Shown here piece after piece: positions 23,432 to 33,888 of a stretch of 64,000 nt of DNA. The position numbers were made by a program, and so were the translations under genes. The notes beneath the pieces were generated by a model that worked only from the letters and a program-made list of their open reading frames with translations, had not been told where the DNA came from and did no database searches. Every line of letters starts with the position of its first letter. The first letter of the stretch is position 1. Source of the stretch: Tricholoma matsutake. Lineage: Eukaryota; Basidiomycota; Agaricomycetes; Agaricales; Tricholomataceae. The stretch lies in assembly GCA_026075535.2 (NCBI GenBank), contig AP026538.1, positions 17,058,337 to 17,122,336 of the forward strand. Direction: 5' to 3'.

Positions 23432-26400
23432 ATGTCTTCCACTCTTGAAAAACTCGTTCAAACCTTCGATGGCTCAAATTACATTCAGTGGGCCGACTCT
23501 ATGAAGGCGTGGCTCAGGTCTCAGGGCCTCTGGCAAATAACTAGCGGGGCGGAGCAAAAACCGCCCCCGGCGCCTCCCTTGACGGCGACGAACGCTACCT
23601 TGGTAGCGGACGCTAATGCCAAGCTCCAGACCTGGAGCAACAAAAATGACCAGGCTATTGGTAGCCTAGTGCTCCGCCTGGCCCCCTCCATTCGGCAGCG
23701 TGCCAACACAAAGGACACTGCTGAGGAGGTGTGGGACCTCATCCGCACTGATTATGGTGTGGACGGCCCCTCCCAAGTCTTTTCGGACTTTAGGTCCGCA
23801 ATAGCAATCAAAATCCCGGCTGCGAACCCTGCACCGGAGATTGCGAGAATGGCTGACAAATTTGAGCGCCTCACGGCTGCTAACGTCGCCATCCCTGAGC
23901 TAGTACAGGCCATGATCCTACTTGCTGCGATGCCGCGCGAGTACGATTCATTGTCTGCAACGGTCCTTAACACGACCGCTACTAGCGCTTTGACGTTTAA
24001 ACATGTCAAAGACTCCATTGTTGCTGAAGCCTCAAGGCGCACAGCAGTTGGAAAGCCCGCTGGCCAGCCTCAGGCCAACAAACTTTCCGCTGTTAAGCGC
24101 AAGGGGGGAAACCCCAAATGGCAGCCCAAAGAAGGGCAAAACAGCAACGGAGACTCGTCCCGAAAACGTGGACGACGTGGGGACAGAAAGACTAAGGAGG
24201 AGAAGCCAAAAGAGAAACATACCCACCTCGCCTCCAACGCCTTTACCACCATAAATGGTAATGGCACCATCATACCGCCGATGCCGCTCATACAGCGCAT
24301 CGAGCGACGCGAACACACTCCCACAAGGGATCCTCGCCGCCGACCGCCTGCACAGGCATACACGGGCGCGGCCTCCTCTTCTCGCTCGGTTTACACCGAA
24401 TACCAGCAAGCTCGAGACACCCTCGAGCGCATGCAACTTCCGCGCAGCGCGAAAAACCTGCGACCGCTGGAAGAGCACCTTACGGTGCGAGAAGGTAAGA
24501 GAAGGAGGATAGAGCCAGAAACCGAGGCAACGATCGAGGAGGTAGAAGACGATACCGTCTCCCTCGGATCCGAACCTCCGGTAACTGACGAGGAAGTGTG
24601 GAAAGCCGTCGACGAAATGCTCGTCGATGAACCCCTTGACACAGGGGCGTATGATGACAGGTCAGTCCTTTTCCCTGCCACAAGCACTAAGATTAAAATT
24701 CCTATGAATACAGCGAACTTTTCATGTGAAATTTTACCGCTATTAAATGTATCATGGAATTATGTAGATCTTAATATATGTGCTATGTGTGCAAAGGGAG
24801 ATTGTAAGAAAGGTGCCGACTGGATCATGGATTCAGGCGCATCAAAACACTTCACTGGTGAAATGAAAGATTTCGCTTCTTACGAGCCTTTACCGAGAAA
24901 GGACTCTACCTTGGTCCAAACGGCCACTGGTACTACTCATATAGTAGGAAAAGGAGCAGTCTTCATTAGACACCAGGTAGTATGTAATGGGAAGTCAGAG
25001 ACGCGTGAAACGCGGCTATACCCCGTCTACTACATACCCGACATTAATACTCGATTGATGTCAATGGGGGTCTTTTTACAAGACGGAAGTGATGTGCGTG
25101 GTTCCTCCGCATACATTTCATTCATCGAGCATGGAAACCCAATCATGCATTGTGTCCCTCTAAGGAGGAATGACACGATCTATTGGGCTCGGACTCATAT
25201 ATTGAGCACCAAAAAGGTTAATGTCGCGACCATTTATGTCGCTGACTACTTGACTTGGCATAGGCGACTTGGACACCCATCCAAAGAGGCGCTAGGGAAA
25301 ATGCCTAAAAGCACCATAAAATTCCCAAGGAATTTAATTATTCCTAAAGACAAAATTATATGTCCAGGGTGTGCAGAAGGGAAAATGACCTCAAAATCTT
25401 TTCCCGAGTCAGACTCACGAGCTGACAAATCCTTTGAATTAATACATTCCGACCTAAAGGAACTCCTGGTACTATCGTACCACAAACATAAATACTTCAT
25501 TGTATTTCTGGATGACAAAACGTCACATATTTGGGTCCAATGTCTCAGAAAGAAATCTGACGCTGCTGCAGCGATTAGACAATTTCTAGCAATGGCTAAG
25601 ACCCAATATGGCGCTACAATCAAGCGCTGGCGTGTCGATCCAGGGGGGGAGTTCAAAGATCGTGAGCTACAAAAACAGCTCAAGGATTTAGGCATCAAAA
25701 TAGAGATGTCTGCACCCCACGTTCATCAACAGAACGGGCGCGCAGAGCGCGCTATAAGGACAATAATGGAAAAGTCGCAAACCCTGCGATTCACCGCTTG
25801 TCTACCACAATCATGGTGGGAATTTTGCATAGAACATGCAACACATTTATACAACCGAACCTCAATAAGGCGCCTGAAATGGCTGACACCTTTTGAGGAC
25901 CTGACAAAGGTCCGCCCAGATCTAAACAATCTGAAGGTCTTCGGTTGCGGTGCTTATGTCTATCTACCAAAAGAAAAACGTCCAACAACATTGTCTCCTC
26001 GATCGGAGCTAATGACGTACCTTGGAGTAGAAGATGGCATTAAAGCATATCGTTTCATGCGACGAAACGGCGCAATATTCATTGGTGCTACGGCACTATT
26101 TGATGAAACGATGTTCCCATGCTGTCCCGGAGCTAAAACTCCTGCCAAGACAGACCTTGGTGATTTTCCACCAGAACCAGAAGATGACGACCACTCATCT
26201 GGAACGGATGGCGATGACCCTATACCGCCACAAAATCCGCCCCTTCCTCCATCATCAGAAGATGATGATGATTTACCAAGCGAGCAAAAGGCGCATGACG
26301 ATGCGACTAACGCTCCTCCTCCGCCGCCTCCAGTTAGCACTGAGGACTTTCGTCCAAGACGTGAAGATCAACAGGAATGGCAGCAATTGCCCCGTCGATC

Positions 26401-28294
26401 AGGCAGGCAGAGGAAAATCCCAAACCGTCCCGGCAATACCTATGGAGAACAGCGACTCCCCTCTGACATAGAGAGAGACATTGCGCGTGATCGATATTGG
26501 AAGAAGTCTGTGGGTCAAGATTCGGATCATAACCGAACACGACCACGACCTCAACAGCAAGAACCGGTTGCTGGACCGAGTTCGGCACCCCACGAGAGTG
26601 TGCCCGATTCCAATAATCAAGAACATGATCACCCAATGGGGGAACCGGACGAAGCAGGTTATATTAAAAAGATAACCAAGGAAGGTGGAGATGAGCTTAT
26701 CCGCTGGCTGTTGTCAAAAGCAGTCACACCATCAAGCGGAAAAAGCCTAGTTCCAAACCAATTTCGCGATATTGCGCGCCTACCCCGGCAGCAGCAACTT
26801 GAGTGGAAACAGGCTTGTCGTGAAGAGTTAGAGGCTCTTCGCAAGCGACAAGTCTATGACATCGTCGATCTTCCACATGATCGAAAAACGATCAAAAATA
26901 GATGGGTTTTCTCCGTGAAATCGGACGGAAGAAAACGAGCCAGACTCGTGGCCAAAGGCTTTTCACAAGTCGAAGGCATTGACTTTGATGAGATTTTCTC
27001 ACCAGTAGTCCGCTACGAGACCGTACGCCTCATGTTTGCCCTTGCGTCTCTAGAAGGCATGTATATGACCGGTCTAGATGTAAAAACCGCATTTTTATAT
27101 GGCAAACTTGATGAGGAGATCTATATGGATCAACCCGAGGGTTTCAAACTCGAGGGTAAAGAGCGCAAAGTAATGCGCTTACGCCGAGCATTGTATGGCC
27201 TTAAACAGGCTTCACTAGCATGGTGGAGAGAGCTAGAGGCATTTATGCGCACCATTGGGTTCGTGCGCGCCAGCTCCGATGCCGGCATCTTCATACACAA
27301 GGATCCTAAGACAGGCAGCATCGTTATTGCGCTAGTCTATGTTGATGATGGCTTGTTCATGGGCAAGAACAAGAAACTTGTGGATGAAAAGAAGAATGCT
27401 TGCCTGAAGCATTGGGAGTGCCGTAGTACTGAAAAAGTCACGGAATTCTTAGGCATGCGCGTCACACAGACCGCTACAAAAGTCAAACTCGATCAAACAG
27501 AATATCTCGCCAAAGTGCTTGAGAGGTTCAAGATGACAAATGCCAAGATTGCCCCCACTCCGCTCCCGACTGGCTACAAACCGTCGGAGAACACAGCGAC
27601 GCCAAACGCGGCGCTTAGATCAAAATATCAGTCTGTGATCGGATCTTTATTGTATCTGATGCTCGGAACGCGACCTGATATCGCTTACGCGGTAATCAAG
27701 ATGTCGCAATTCTCGGCTAATCCTAGCCAAGAACATCTAGACAAAGCAATGTACATAATGCGCTATCTGGTGGGAACCCAGAAGTACAGTATGGTCTATG
27801 ATGGAGAGAAATCCGAGGGGCTACAGGCCTTCACAGATTCTGATTGGGCAGCTGACACAGTCAAGCGCCGATCTACAACGGGTTACTTTGCTACTCTGGC
27901 AAGTGGCATTGTGTGCTGGCAGTCCCGTTTACAAAAAACTGTAGCACTGTCATCCACAGAAGCCGAATACATGGCTCTCTCCGACACTTGTCGGCAGATA
28001 GTGTGGATAGAGTCCTTATTCCAGGAACTTGGATATACACTGAAGCGCGTACCAATCTGCGCTGATAATCAAGGATCCATCTTTATTGGATCAAATCCAG
28101 TTCAGGAAAGAAGGACCAAACATATAGACATTCGCTACCACTACACCCGCGAATGCATAGAAAATGACAAAGTCACAGTCGTTTTCATTCCTGGAAGTGA
28201 TAATCCGGCTGACATGTTCACAAAGAACCTTGGCGCCGTCCTATTCAGGAAATTTAGAGACTCTCTCGGAATTACTTTCGAGATTCAAACTTAG
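23432..28294 (+). CDS. copia Gag-Pol polyprotein, intact
   Basis: 1620 residues from ATG at 23432 (MSSTLEKLVQTFDG) to TAG. N-terminal UBN2-type Gag helices cover about 1-200. A very basic stretch (RKRGRRGDRKTKEEKPKEK) stands where a CCHC zinc knuckle is usual, and no knuckle is seen. Protease DSGA is at about 467. The integrase HHCC region starts at His610 (HRRLGHPS) and ends ICPGCAEG. The DDE triad is about Asp674, Asp736 and Glu772. Reverse transcriptase follows, with YVDD at 1303-1306. RNase H (TDSDWAAD ... LSSTEAEYMAL ... HIDIRYHY) ends the protein. All key residues are present, unlike in the two gypsy elements of this window. Confidence 0.96.
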   Translation: MSSTLEKLVQTFDGSNYIQWADSMKAWLRSQGLWQITSGAEQKPPPAPPLTATNATLVADANAKLQTWSNKNDQAIGSLVLRLAPSIRQRANTKDTAEEVWDLIRTDYGVDGPSQVFSDFRSAIAIKIPAANPAPEIARMADKFERLTAANVAIPELVQAMILLAAMPREYDSLSATVLNTTATSALTFKHVKDSIVAEASRRTAVGKPAGQPQANKLSAVKRKGGNPKWQPKEGQNSNGDSSRKRGRRGDRKTKEEKPKEKHTHLASNAFTTINGNGTIIPPMPLIQRIERREHTPTRDPRRRPPAQAYTGAASSSRSVYTEYQQARDTLERMQLPRSAKNLRPLEEHLTVREGKRRRIEPETEATIEEVEDDTVSLGSEPPVTDEEVWKAVDEMLVDEPLDTGAYDDRSVLFPATSTKIKIPMNTANFSCEILPLLNVSWNYVDLNICAMCAKGDCKKGADWIMDSGASKHFTGEMKDFASYEPLPRKDSTLVQTATGTTHIVGKGAVFIRHQVVCNGKSETRETRLYPVYYIPDINTRLMSMGVFLQDGSDVRGSSAYISFIEHGNPIMHCVPLRRNDTIYWARTHILSTKKVNVATIYVADYLTWHRRLGHPSKEALGKMPKSTIKFPRNLIIPKDKIICPGCAEGKMTSKSFPESDSRADKSFELIHSDLKELLVLSYHKHKYFIVFLDDKTSHIWVQCLRKKSDAAAAIRQFLAMAKTQYGATIKRWRVDPGGEFKDRELQKQLKDLGIKIEMSAPHVHQQNGRAERAIRTIMEKSQTLRFTACLPQSWWEFCIEHATHLYNRTSIRRLKWLTPFEDLTKVRPDLNNLKVFGCGAYVYLPKEKRPTTLSPRSELMTYLGVEDGIKAYRFMRRNGAIFIGATALFDETMFPCCPGAKTPAKTDLGDFPPEPEDDDHSSGTDGDDPIPPQNPPLPPSSEDDDDLPSEQKAHDDATNAPPPPPPVSTEDFRPRREDQQEWQQLPRRSGRQRKIPNRPGNTYGEQRLPSDIERDIARDRYWKKSVGQDSDHNRTRPRPQQQEPVAGPSSAPHESVPDSNNQEHDHPMGEPDEAGYIKKITKEGGDELIRWLLSKAVTPSSGKSLVPNQFRDIARLPRQQQLEWKQACREELEALRKRQVYDIVDLPHDRKTIKNRWVFSVKSDGRKRARLVAKGFSQVEGIDFDEIFSPVVRYETVRLMFALASLEGMYMTGLDVKTAFLYGKLDEEIYMDQPEGFKLEGKERKVMRLRRALYGLKQASLAWWRELEAFMRTIGFVRASSDAGIFIHKDPKTGSIVIALVYVDDGLFMGKNKKLVDEKKNACLKHWECRSTEKVTEFLGMRVTQTATKVKLDQTEYLAKVLERFKMTNAKIAPTPLPTGYKPSENTATPNAALRSKYQSVIGSLLYLMLGTRPDIAYAVIKMSQFSANPSQEHLDKAMYIMRYLVGTQKYSMVYDGEKSEGLQAFTDSDWAADTVKRRSTTGYFATLASGIVCWQSRLQKTVALSSTEAEYMALSDTCRQIVWIESLFQELGYTLKRVPICADNQGSIFIGSNPVQERRTKHIDIRYHYTRECIENDKVTVVFIPGSDNPADMFTKNLGAVLFRKFRDSLGITFEIQT

Positions 28295-28317
28295 CTGCTT
28301 AGAGCGCTGTACAGTTT

Positions 28318-28326
28318 GAGGGGGGG
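28318..28326 (+). other. polypurine tract of the copia element
   Basis: gagggggg-type run directly before the 3' LTR; it would prime plus-strand DNA synthesis. Confidence 0.8.
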
Positions 28327-28631
28327 TGTTGAAATTAATCCCTGATGCATGCTGTATACATGAGGCAATACATGCAGCATACACATGTATACATGAGGCA
28401 ATACATGCAGCATACGCATGTTACTGCGCTTACTGCGCATACATGCGGTAAACACATTCCCGAGTCATGTGACATCCTTAATATTATGTATATAAGGAGA
28501 ACCTGTACCGTAGTAGGAATACAGTGTTCTTACCTCTGCTAACCCTAGCTGTAAGTCTAACTAAACCCCAGGTAGGTTGTAAGGAACGTGTAGTCTCTTC
28601 CCCTGTGCAGCGTATATAGTCTGCTCCAACA
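28327..28631 (+). repeat. 3' LTR of the copia element
   Basis: Reads identical over its 305 bases to the 5' LTR and is followed by the target duplication gcttg. Confidence 0.95.
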
Positions 28632-28636
28632 GCTTG

Positions 28637-29120
28637 TTGACTCGCTGCTATGCTCCTCATCGCCTCCCCATTGCCTAAGCCTTATATAACCCAATCTGTT
28701 ACAGTGCACAGTAGTATAAAAGTCACCATGGGACAGTCATGGATAAGCGCTAAGTGGTATGCTTTCATTAGAACAACGCGGAAGTTCCTCATATCACACA
28801 TTGCAAGCAGTGTTAAGTACTGTATACGTAGGCAGGCAAGTATGAATTCAACTTGCACATGATGATCTGACCACAAGCTTTAAAGCTCCGCTCACCCAAT
28901 CGGCAATAATATGCAGATCCCTTTTGGAGTACAGAATATCCTTGTTGAAAAGACAGCTTTGTCGTCACAATGGTACAAAGGGCAATGGCAAGGCTTTATA
29001 GGCAGCCGATAGGGATGATCTTTGCCTAGTACACTTCTAGACCTGCATTCTACTACCATGCCCATCCAATGATCTCCAAAAAAAATCTATACATTCAACC
29101 TCGTCTTGCAGGTTACAGCC
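28637..29120. other. intergenic, nothing recognised
   Basis: Flank of the copia insertion with no gene seen. The end resembles a pyrimidine-rich acceptor (ctcgtcttgcag) just before the next reading frame. Confidence 0.5.
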
Positions 29121-29504
29121 ATGTTCTTTTCGTATGAGAAGCTGTCATTCCAAACCATCTCTGTCTCGACACTTTCTCATTCCGACCACAGAGGACTTTG
29201 CCATCCTGTTGTTGATACTGTCCTAGGTGGCAACAGTCGTATCCGCCAAAGCTATATCTTCATCCCTGATGATAATGATGATGAACAACAATTCGTCCTC
29301 AAGTACATGTACTGCCCCGACTCTGGAAGGAAGAATAAAGCTTTGAGGGCGATTTGTGAGAATGTCAGATGGCCCAGCAAGCTTTTGGTGTTGAAGTGTG
29401 GGAAACACGATGATGTGGTCAATCTTCAACCGGCTGACAGAGAGGCCACAAAAGCTGCCGTTTTGAGGTATGTCCAATCCCTGATGCATCTGAGTCAGAA
29501 TTAA
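29121..29504 (+). CDS. hypothetical 127-residue protein
   Basis: Open frame from ATG (MFFSYEKLSFQTISVSTLSH) to TAA. It contains an acidic turn (PDDNDDEQQFVLKYMYCPDS) followed by basic and hydrophobic stretches (SKLLVLKCGKHDDVVNL). A splice-acceptor-like sequence lies 12 bases before the ATG, so an upstream exon is possible. No membrane segment and no known family. Confidence 0.45.
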   Translation: MFFSYEKLSFQTISVSTLSHSDHRGLCHPVVDTVLGGNSRIRQSYIFIPDDNDDEQQFVLKYMYCPDSGRKNKALRAICENVRWPSKLLVLKCGKHDDVVNLQPADREATKAAVLRYVQSLMHLSQN

Positions 29505-29965
29505 CTCGCGGCCTTTCCCTCAGATTTCTGCAGAGCGCGAAGATTTGCATATCATGCGGCATTCCAGTGTCTGTCACTTTTCCTGAACAAATCGATGCAG
29601 ACAATTAATTAATCATATTTGTTTTGTATTTATGTAATGACGTTGGCTATATTTGGAATCTTGTATATAAGTAATATTTACTAATAGTACATAATACTGA
29701 TATTAAGTGCACGTATACAAACGTCGGGACTGTCAGTGTTGAATGTACTACTTACACATGTTGAATATTGGACTCATCGGACGATTACATTGCGTTCATT
29801 ACATAATGTTTAGATGATTTGACATACCGAATGGATATCACTTATGAGTATGCAACGAGTCACATCGTCAATATCACGTGACAGTACACATACGTGATTT
29901 TCACGTGGATGTTTAATTGAAAGGACCTCCGAGCTCGGGGTACATGTCATCCCTGTCTTCAGAAT
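29505..29965. other. AT-rich intergenic stretch
   Basis: No coding frame. It probably holds the terminator of the preceding gene and the promoter of the next. Confidence 0.5.
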
Positions 29966-31819
29966 ATGGCTTCACATCTCAATTCTAGTGATTTCCAGGT
30001 ATGGTTCATTAACCGAAAATTGGGTGCTGTTTACCATCATTCTAGTACCTGAGAAATATGCTACAAGCCTTTGTTACCGAACACCCCAGTTATACAATCA
30101 AATCCGACGTGGTGGTCTTCAACCGCGACCATGACACGAGCATGGATACCCTCCTCACTGAAGCATTTAATTGGAATATTCAAATTGAACTGACAAATGA
30201 ATCCTACGAGCGATGTCAAACAATCCTCACCAGAAGGCTACCTTTTGGTGTCAACGGTGCACAAGAGGATCTGCCCATTGATGAGTGCCTCAGAATACTC
30301 GCACTTGCCCTTTACATACCAACCTTCATGATGACCCGTGAAGCTATGATTTTGTTTGCTTCAAGAGAGTCCATAGCCACTGATATGGACCAAACAAACA
30401 AGAAACTTCAAGATATGCACGACTTGCAGGAGGAGCAGGGTCAATCCCACAGTGCCACAGTGCATGAAAACAAGAGATATTTCGGGGCAGTCGTAAGTCC
30501 TTATTCCGTATCATCTCACCCCAAATTACTACTGATCATGACTGGTGATAGGATCTTTGCGTAACAACTCTAGAAGATTGAATTACTGACCTGGAGGATA
30601 AAGCTGTGAATGGTAAATTAAATAATGATGCGGGCAGTTTAAAATGCACAAATCTCCATCGTAAGACTCCTGTAATTGCTTGCAGTGTACTGATATTCAT
30701 CATCTACATGTAGAAGCCATACAGGATTTCAAAGACAAACTAGCAATAGAGAAGCTCAATGAAGAATTAGTATTAGGCAGGATGGAAAAGCGGGTCATAG
30801 AGCTGCAAGGATCGGTGCAGACAATTTCAGCTCAAGAAAAATTGATGTATGCCATCCTTGAGTCCATTTCTACTATGCAGGGGAAACAAGAACGGATGTT
30901 GGGCGAGTTGGTGGAGGCAGTTTCCGATTTGTCCAAGCAACAAAGTTCGAGACAGCAGGCCATGTCATTGTATGATGAGGAAAGGTTAGAGGACTCCCCC
31001 CTGCCCTGGATCCATTCACCTGGCTCATCCCACCTCTGTTCGCTCGAGGATGAGATCGCTGGTGCGAGCACCCGTTGGCTGGGCCCAGCACTGGAACCCG
31101 GAGAGGAGTTAACTCAATCCGAGTCAATAGATGCAGCTGTAGACGAATTAATGGAGACAGTATCCAAGTCAGGTTCGTCCAGGAATGGAGATTTGTGACA
31201 GCAAATCACGACATCCGAATCATATGTCGAGGACTGGTTGGAGAGTTCTCCCCTGCGGGGCATTCGTTCACTCAGCTCACCCAGCACAAACCAATGCTGC
31301 TTCAGTGATGGCCAGATAGAGGGCCCTGAAAACTGTGTAAACCCAGATCTCAGTACCCCTGAGCCCCAACATTATCCACCCAAGTCCAAGCTGTTGCCTA
31401 CTGAGTCCTATGGACAGATGTTGGACAACAGTGGTAGTTGCACAATAAGCAAAGTACGCCTCCCTCGAGAGAATCAAAGTCAAGGACCAGGATCTGGCCA
31501 CTCGAAGGAAGAATACAGTCATGTGGTGTCAGATGGGATGATCAGTGATAGTTGGACCTCGGACATCGTCCAAGTCCTACGTGAGGTAGTGGATTTTCTC
31601 AGCAGCTTTCTAGTGAGGTATTTTGCAACATTCCCTCTACCATTATGATTTTCCTGGTCAAGATTCAAGTACTGTATTGTGTTCGCATGCACAATAATTG
31701 CTTGCATTGGCATCTACCTGTGCACTGTGCTGGGAAATAGGACACCCACAGAAATTCAAATTCTGCCATTCTCGATTGGTGAAGGATATGCAATTGATAC
31801 AGATATCTACATCATCTAA
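29966..31819 (+). CDS. hypothetical coiled-coil protein with C-terminal membrane segment
   Basis: Exon 1 (29966-29998, MASHLNSSDFQ) joins exon 2 (30046-30492) across a 47-base intron. Later coding runs 30686-31617 and 31663-31819. A candidate exon at 30552-30605 (LCVTTLED, stop, ITDLEDKA) carries an in-frame TGA at 30579; skipping it leaves a 193-base intron in phase. A second TGA at 31196 falls inside a possible 42-base intron (31160-31201). The middle is a coiled coil (FKDKLAIEKLNEELVLGRMEKRV). The C-terminus has one membrane helix (YCIVFACTIIACIGIYLCTV) and about 30 more residues, suggesting a tail-anchored protein. Its 3' end converges with the next gene, 37 bases apart. Family unknown; whether it is intact depends on the intron choice. 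Confidence 0.5.
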
Positions 31820-31856
31820 TTACTGACTCATTGCATTTCCAAATATTCTAAGATAG

Positions 31857-32965
31857 TCAATTTATCAGACGGGAATAGTTTCTATACTTCCTATCCCATG
31901 TACTGTCCACAACGAAAGATGGATAGTTGGTGGCTGTGATAACCAAGTGCAATTCAGCGAATGCAAGCGACTGATATCCCCAAGGGACAGGTATCCACAC
32001 ATTCTCTCTGTCTTGTGGCATGATGAACATCCACATCTGAGCTCTTCATCCAAGTGACATCTCTTTATTTTCCGGATTCACATGTACACCTGTTCCATCA
32101 AGTAGGTGGATGAACAGATCGCCAGGTACCAGCCTGGGTAAAAGTTGACTTGGTGGAGGGGATGTAAGTTGTTCTTGGGCCTGAGTCCCGAACCATCTGA
32201 AGCTTTGGCCTTCCCTTATCTTGCGGGGCCAACGTATGAGCTGCAACATGTCAGCTGCATACATCCATCATAACTCATGATCACTCACCTGTTTGTGCAC
32301 TCTGAAAATCACAAAAGGTTATGGTCAACCACCAATGTATTAGTGCTAGGAATCTCACAAGGTTGCTGCATTCAAATCTGGCCAGGGTATCTGTATTTCG
32401 CGATAACGTTTTTTACTATGTTCACATTCCATCAATGTTGTCCTTGTCAGTAGCAAATATTACATACCCAACATCTGCCACTGCAGTGTCGGCAACAATC
32501 TGGGCGATAGGAGGTTCAATGGTAGTCAAATTTGGCACGTCTTCGGCAACAATCTGGGAGATAGAAGTTTCCGTGGTGGGGTTATGACTCAATAACTAAG
32601 ATGTCGGTGCAAGGGTAACACAATAAAAAGGGTTCGGACATACATTTGTTCTTCATCACATATGTCGCCGTGCGTGATGATAACATCCTCAGATTCCAAT
32701 GGCCTAGGATAAAAACGATGGATGTTAACTGAGGTATATCAGATGTTTCGTAGTGATCTCAACTGTTCCAGAGCCTGGAAACTATTTTTAAAACCAAGTA
32801 GAAGGCCAAGGATAGATTATGCACTGGAGTTGCGTTAAATATTCTAAGATGAGTTATCTCACCGTGACCACCGCGTGCCGGAGCAAGTGAAAAGGCAGCA
32901 GAATTTAGGATGAGATATGTAGTCGAAGAAAAAACTGGAACGTTGGTCTCAAAGGTGGGATTCAT
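31857..32965 (-). CDS. hypothetical 218-residue protein, six exons
   Basis: Exons 32965-32863, 32728-32644, 32587-32468, 32301-32289 (13 bases), 32240-32090 and 32041-31857 join in frame with GT-AG introns of 134, 56, 166, 48 and 48 bases. The protein starts MNPTFETNVPVFSSTTYLIL, has a middle repeat (ISQIVAED.. and IAQIVADT..) and ends with WPRKIREGQSFRWFG, LVPGDLFIHLLDGTAQMWMF and LAFAELHLVITATNYPSF. The total of 657 coding bases is divisible by three, which supports the model. The long third intron could hide another exon. No known domain; a small beta-rich fold is only a guess. Confidence 0.6.
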
Positions 32966-33177
32966 GATTGTGCCACTCGATGAACCTTGAGTGGCAATTC
33001 AAGAAGTGCAGGGCTCATTGGCCTGGGCATATTGCGGGGATCTATGATGGTTACTTTGTACAAATAACCGGGTAGCGCGCTGGCAAGCGGCAGCAGAGCC
33101 CACTACTTTTGTAGTGCAAACAATGGCAAATGAGAGCACGTGTTGATTTACGAACTGAACTGTCTTATCATGACGGC
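32966..33177. promoter_or_regulatory. shared upstream region of two divergent genes
   Basis: About 210 bases separate the minus-strand six-exon gene from the APRT gene and must hold the promoters of both. No clear TATA box was seen. Confidence 0.35.
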
Positions 33178-33877
33178 ATGAACATTGAAATCATCAAGTC
33201 TCATCTGACGGCTCACCAGACTTCCCTCAGAAGGTAAACTGGTCACGGGGTTGTCATTGGTTTTATTCAGCTTTTGGTACCAGGGTATCGTGTTTTTGGA
33301 TATTTTTCCGATCCTGAGGAATCCAATCGCTTTCAAAACACACCTCACGCATTTGTTGCATCATTTGACATCGCACACAATAGCAAGCTCGCCGTCTGGG
33401 AAGATCGATGTCGTCGTCGGTCTTGATGCTCGGGGATTTCTCTTGGGTCCTATAATCGCATTGAGACTGGGTGCAGCATTCGTTCCTGTCAGGAAACAAG
33501 GGAAGCTACCAGGCGACTGTGTCGTTGCATCCTATGAAAAGGAATACGGCACGGCAAGTATATAACAAGTGCTAGCATACTTGCATTAACCAACCTTAGG
33601 ACTCTTTTGAAATCCAAGTTGGTGCGATTAGAGCAGGCCAAGCTGTCATTGTGATCAACGACTTGATAGCCACAGGTGTGCTGGCAAACACTTTTGGTTG
33701 CTCTACTTCAAATATCTCAAATTTACAATAGGCGGTTCGGCTAAAGTAGCAGGAGAACTCATCGCAAAACAAGGCAGGAAAACTCTGGAATACCCTTTCA
33801 TCATCGAATTGGTGTTTCTCGAAGGAAGCACTAAACTGGATGCCCCAGTATACTCCATCGTCCAATCCAACGATTAG
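33178..33877 (+). CDS. APRT: adenine phosphoribosyltransferase, possibly impaired
   Basis: Catalyses adenine + PRPP to AMP + pyrophosphate in purine salvage, in the cytosol. Exons 33178-33233, 33271-33553, 33600-33675 and 33732-33877 give 186 residues, a normal length for the family. Family blocks seen: GIVFLDIFPILRNPIAF, DVVVGLDARGFLLGPIIALR, the RKQGKLPG loop, YEKEYGTDSFEIQ and LDAPVYSIVQSND. Oddities: the PRPP motif reads IVINDLIATGGSA, with Asn133 where the family has Asp. The N-terminal HPDFP-like segment is replaced by TSLRSFWYQ. The second intron starts with GC (gcaagt), a known minor donor class. The gene is open throughout, so it may be a working divergent enzyme or an early pseudogene. 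Confidence 0.9.
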
Positions 33878-33888
33878 AAGTAGACGAT

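Larger units (their letters stand above)
22878..28631 (+). mobile_element. complete Ty1/copia LTR retrotransposon
   Basis: The element is 5754 bases, with two 305-base LTRs (TG...CA ends) that read identical. A 5-base target duplication gcttg lies at 22873-22877 and 28632-28636. A primer-binding site directly abuts the 5' LTR, one open polyprotein follows, and a purine tract abuts the 3' LTR. Domain order protease-integrase-RT-RNase H defines copia. Identical LTRs and an unbroken frame indicate a very recent insertion, possibly still able to move. It lies 81 bases after the decayed gene at 18566-22796. Confidence 0.96.

Noticed and set aside
24032..24687. Minus-strand frames inside the copia element
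   Set aside because: They are antisense to an intact polyprotein and caused by its GC-rich, low-complexity Gag region; there are no splice signals or motifs.
32041..32089. In-frame TGA at 32046 in the six-exon gene
   Set aside because: A 48-base GT-AG intron (32042-32089) removes it and keeps the frame; I use that model.
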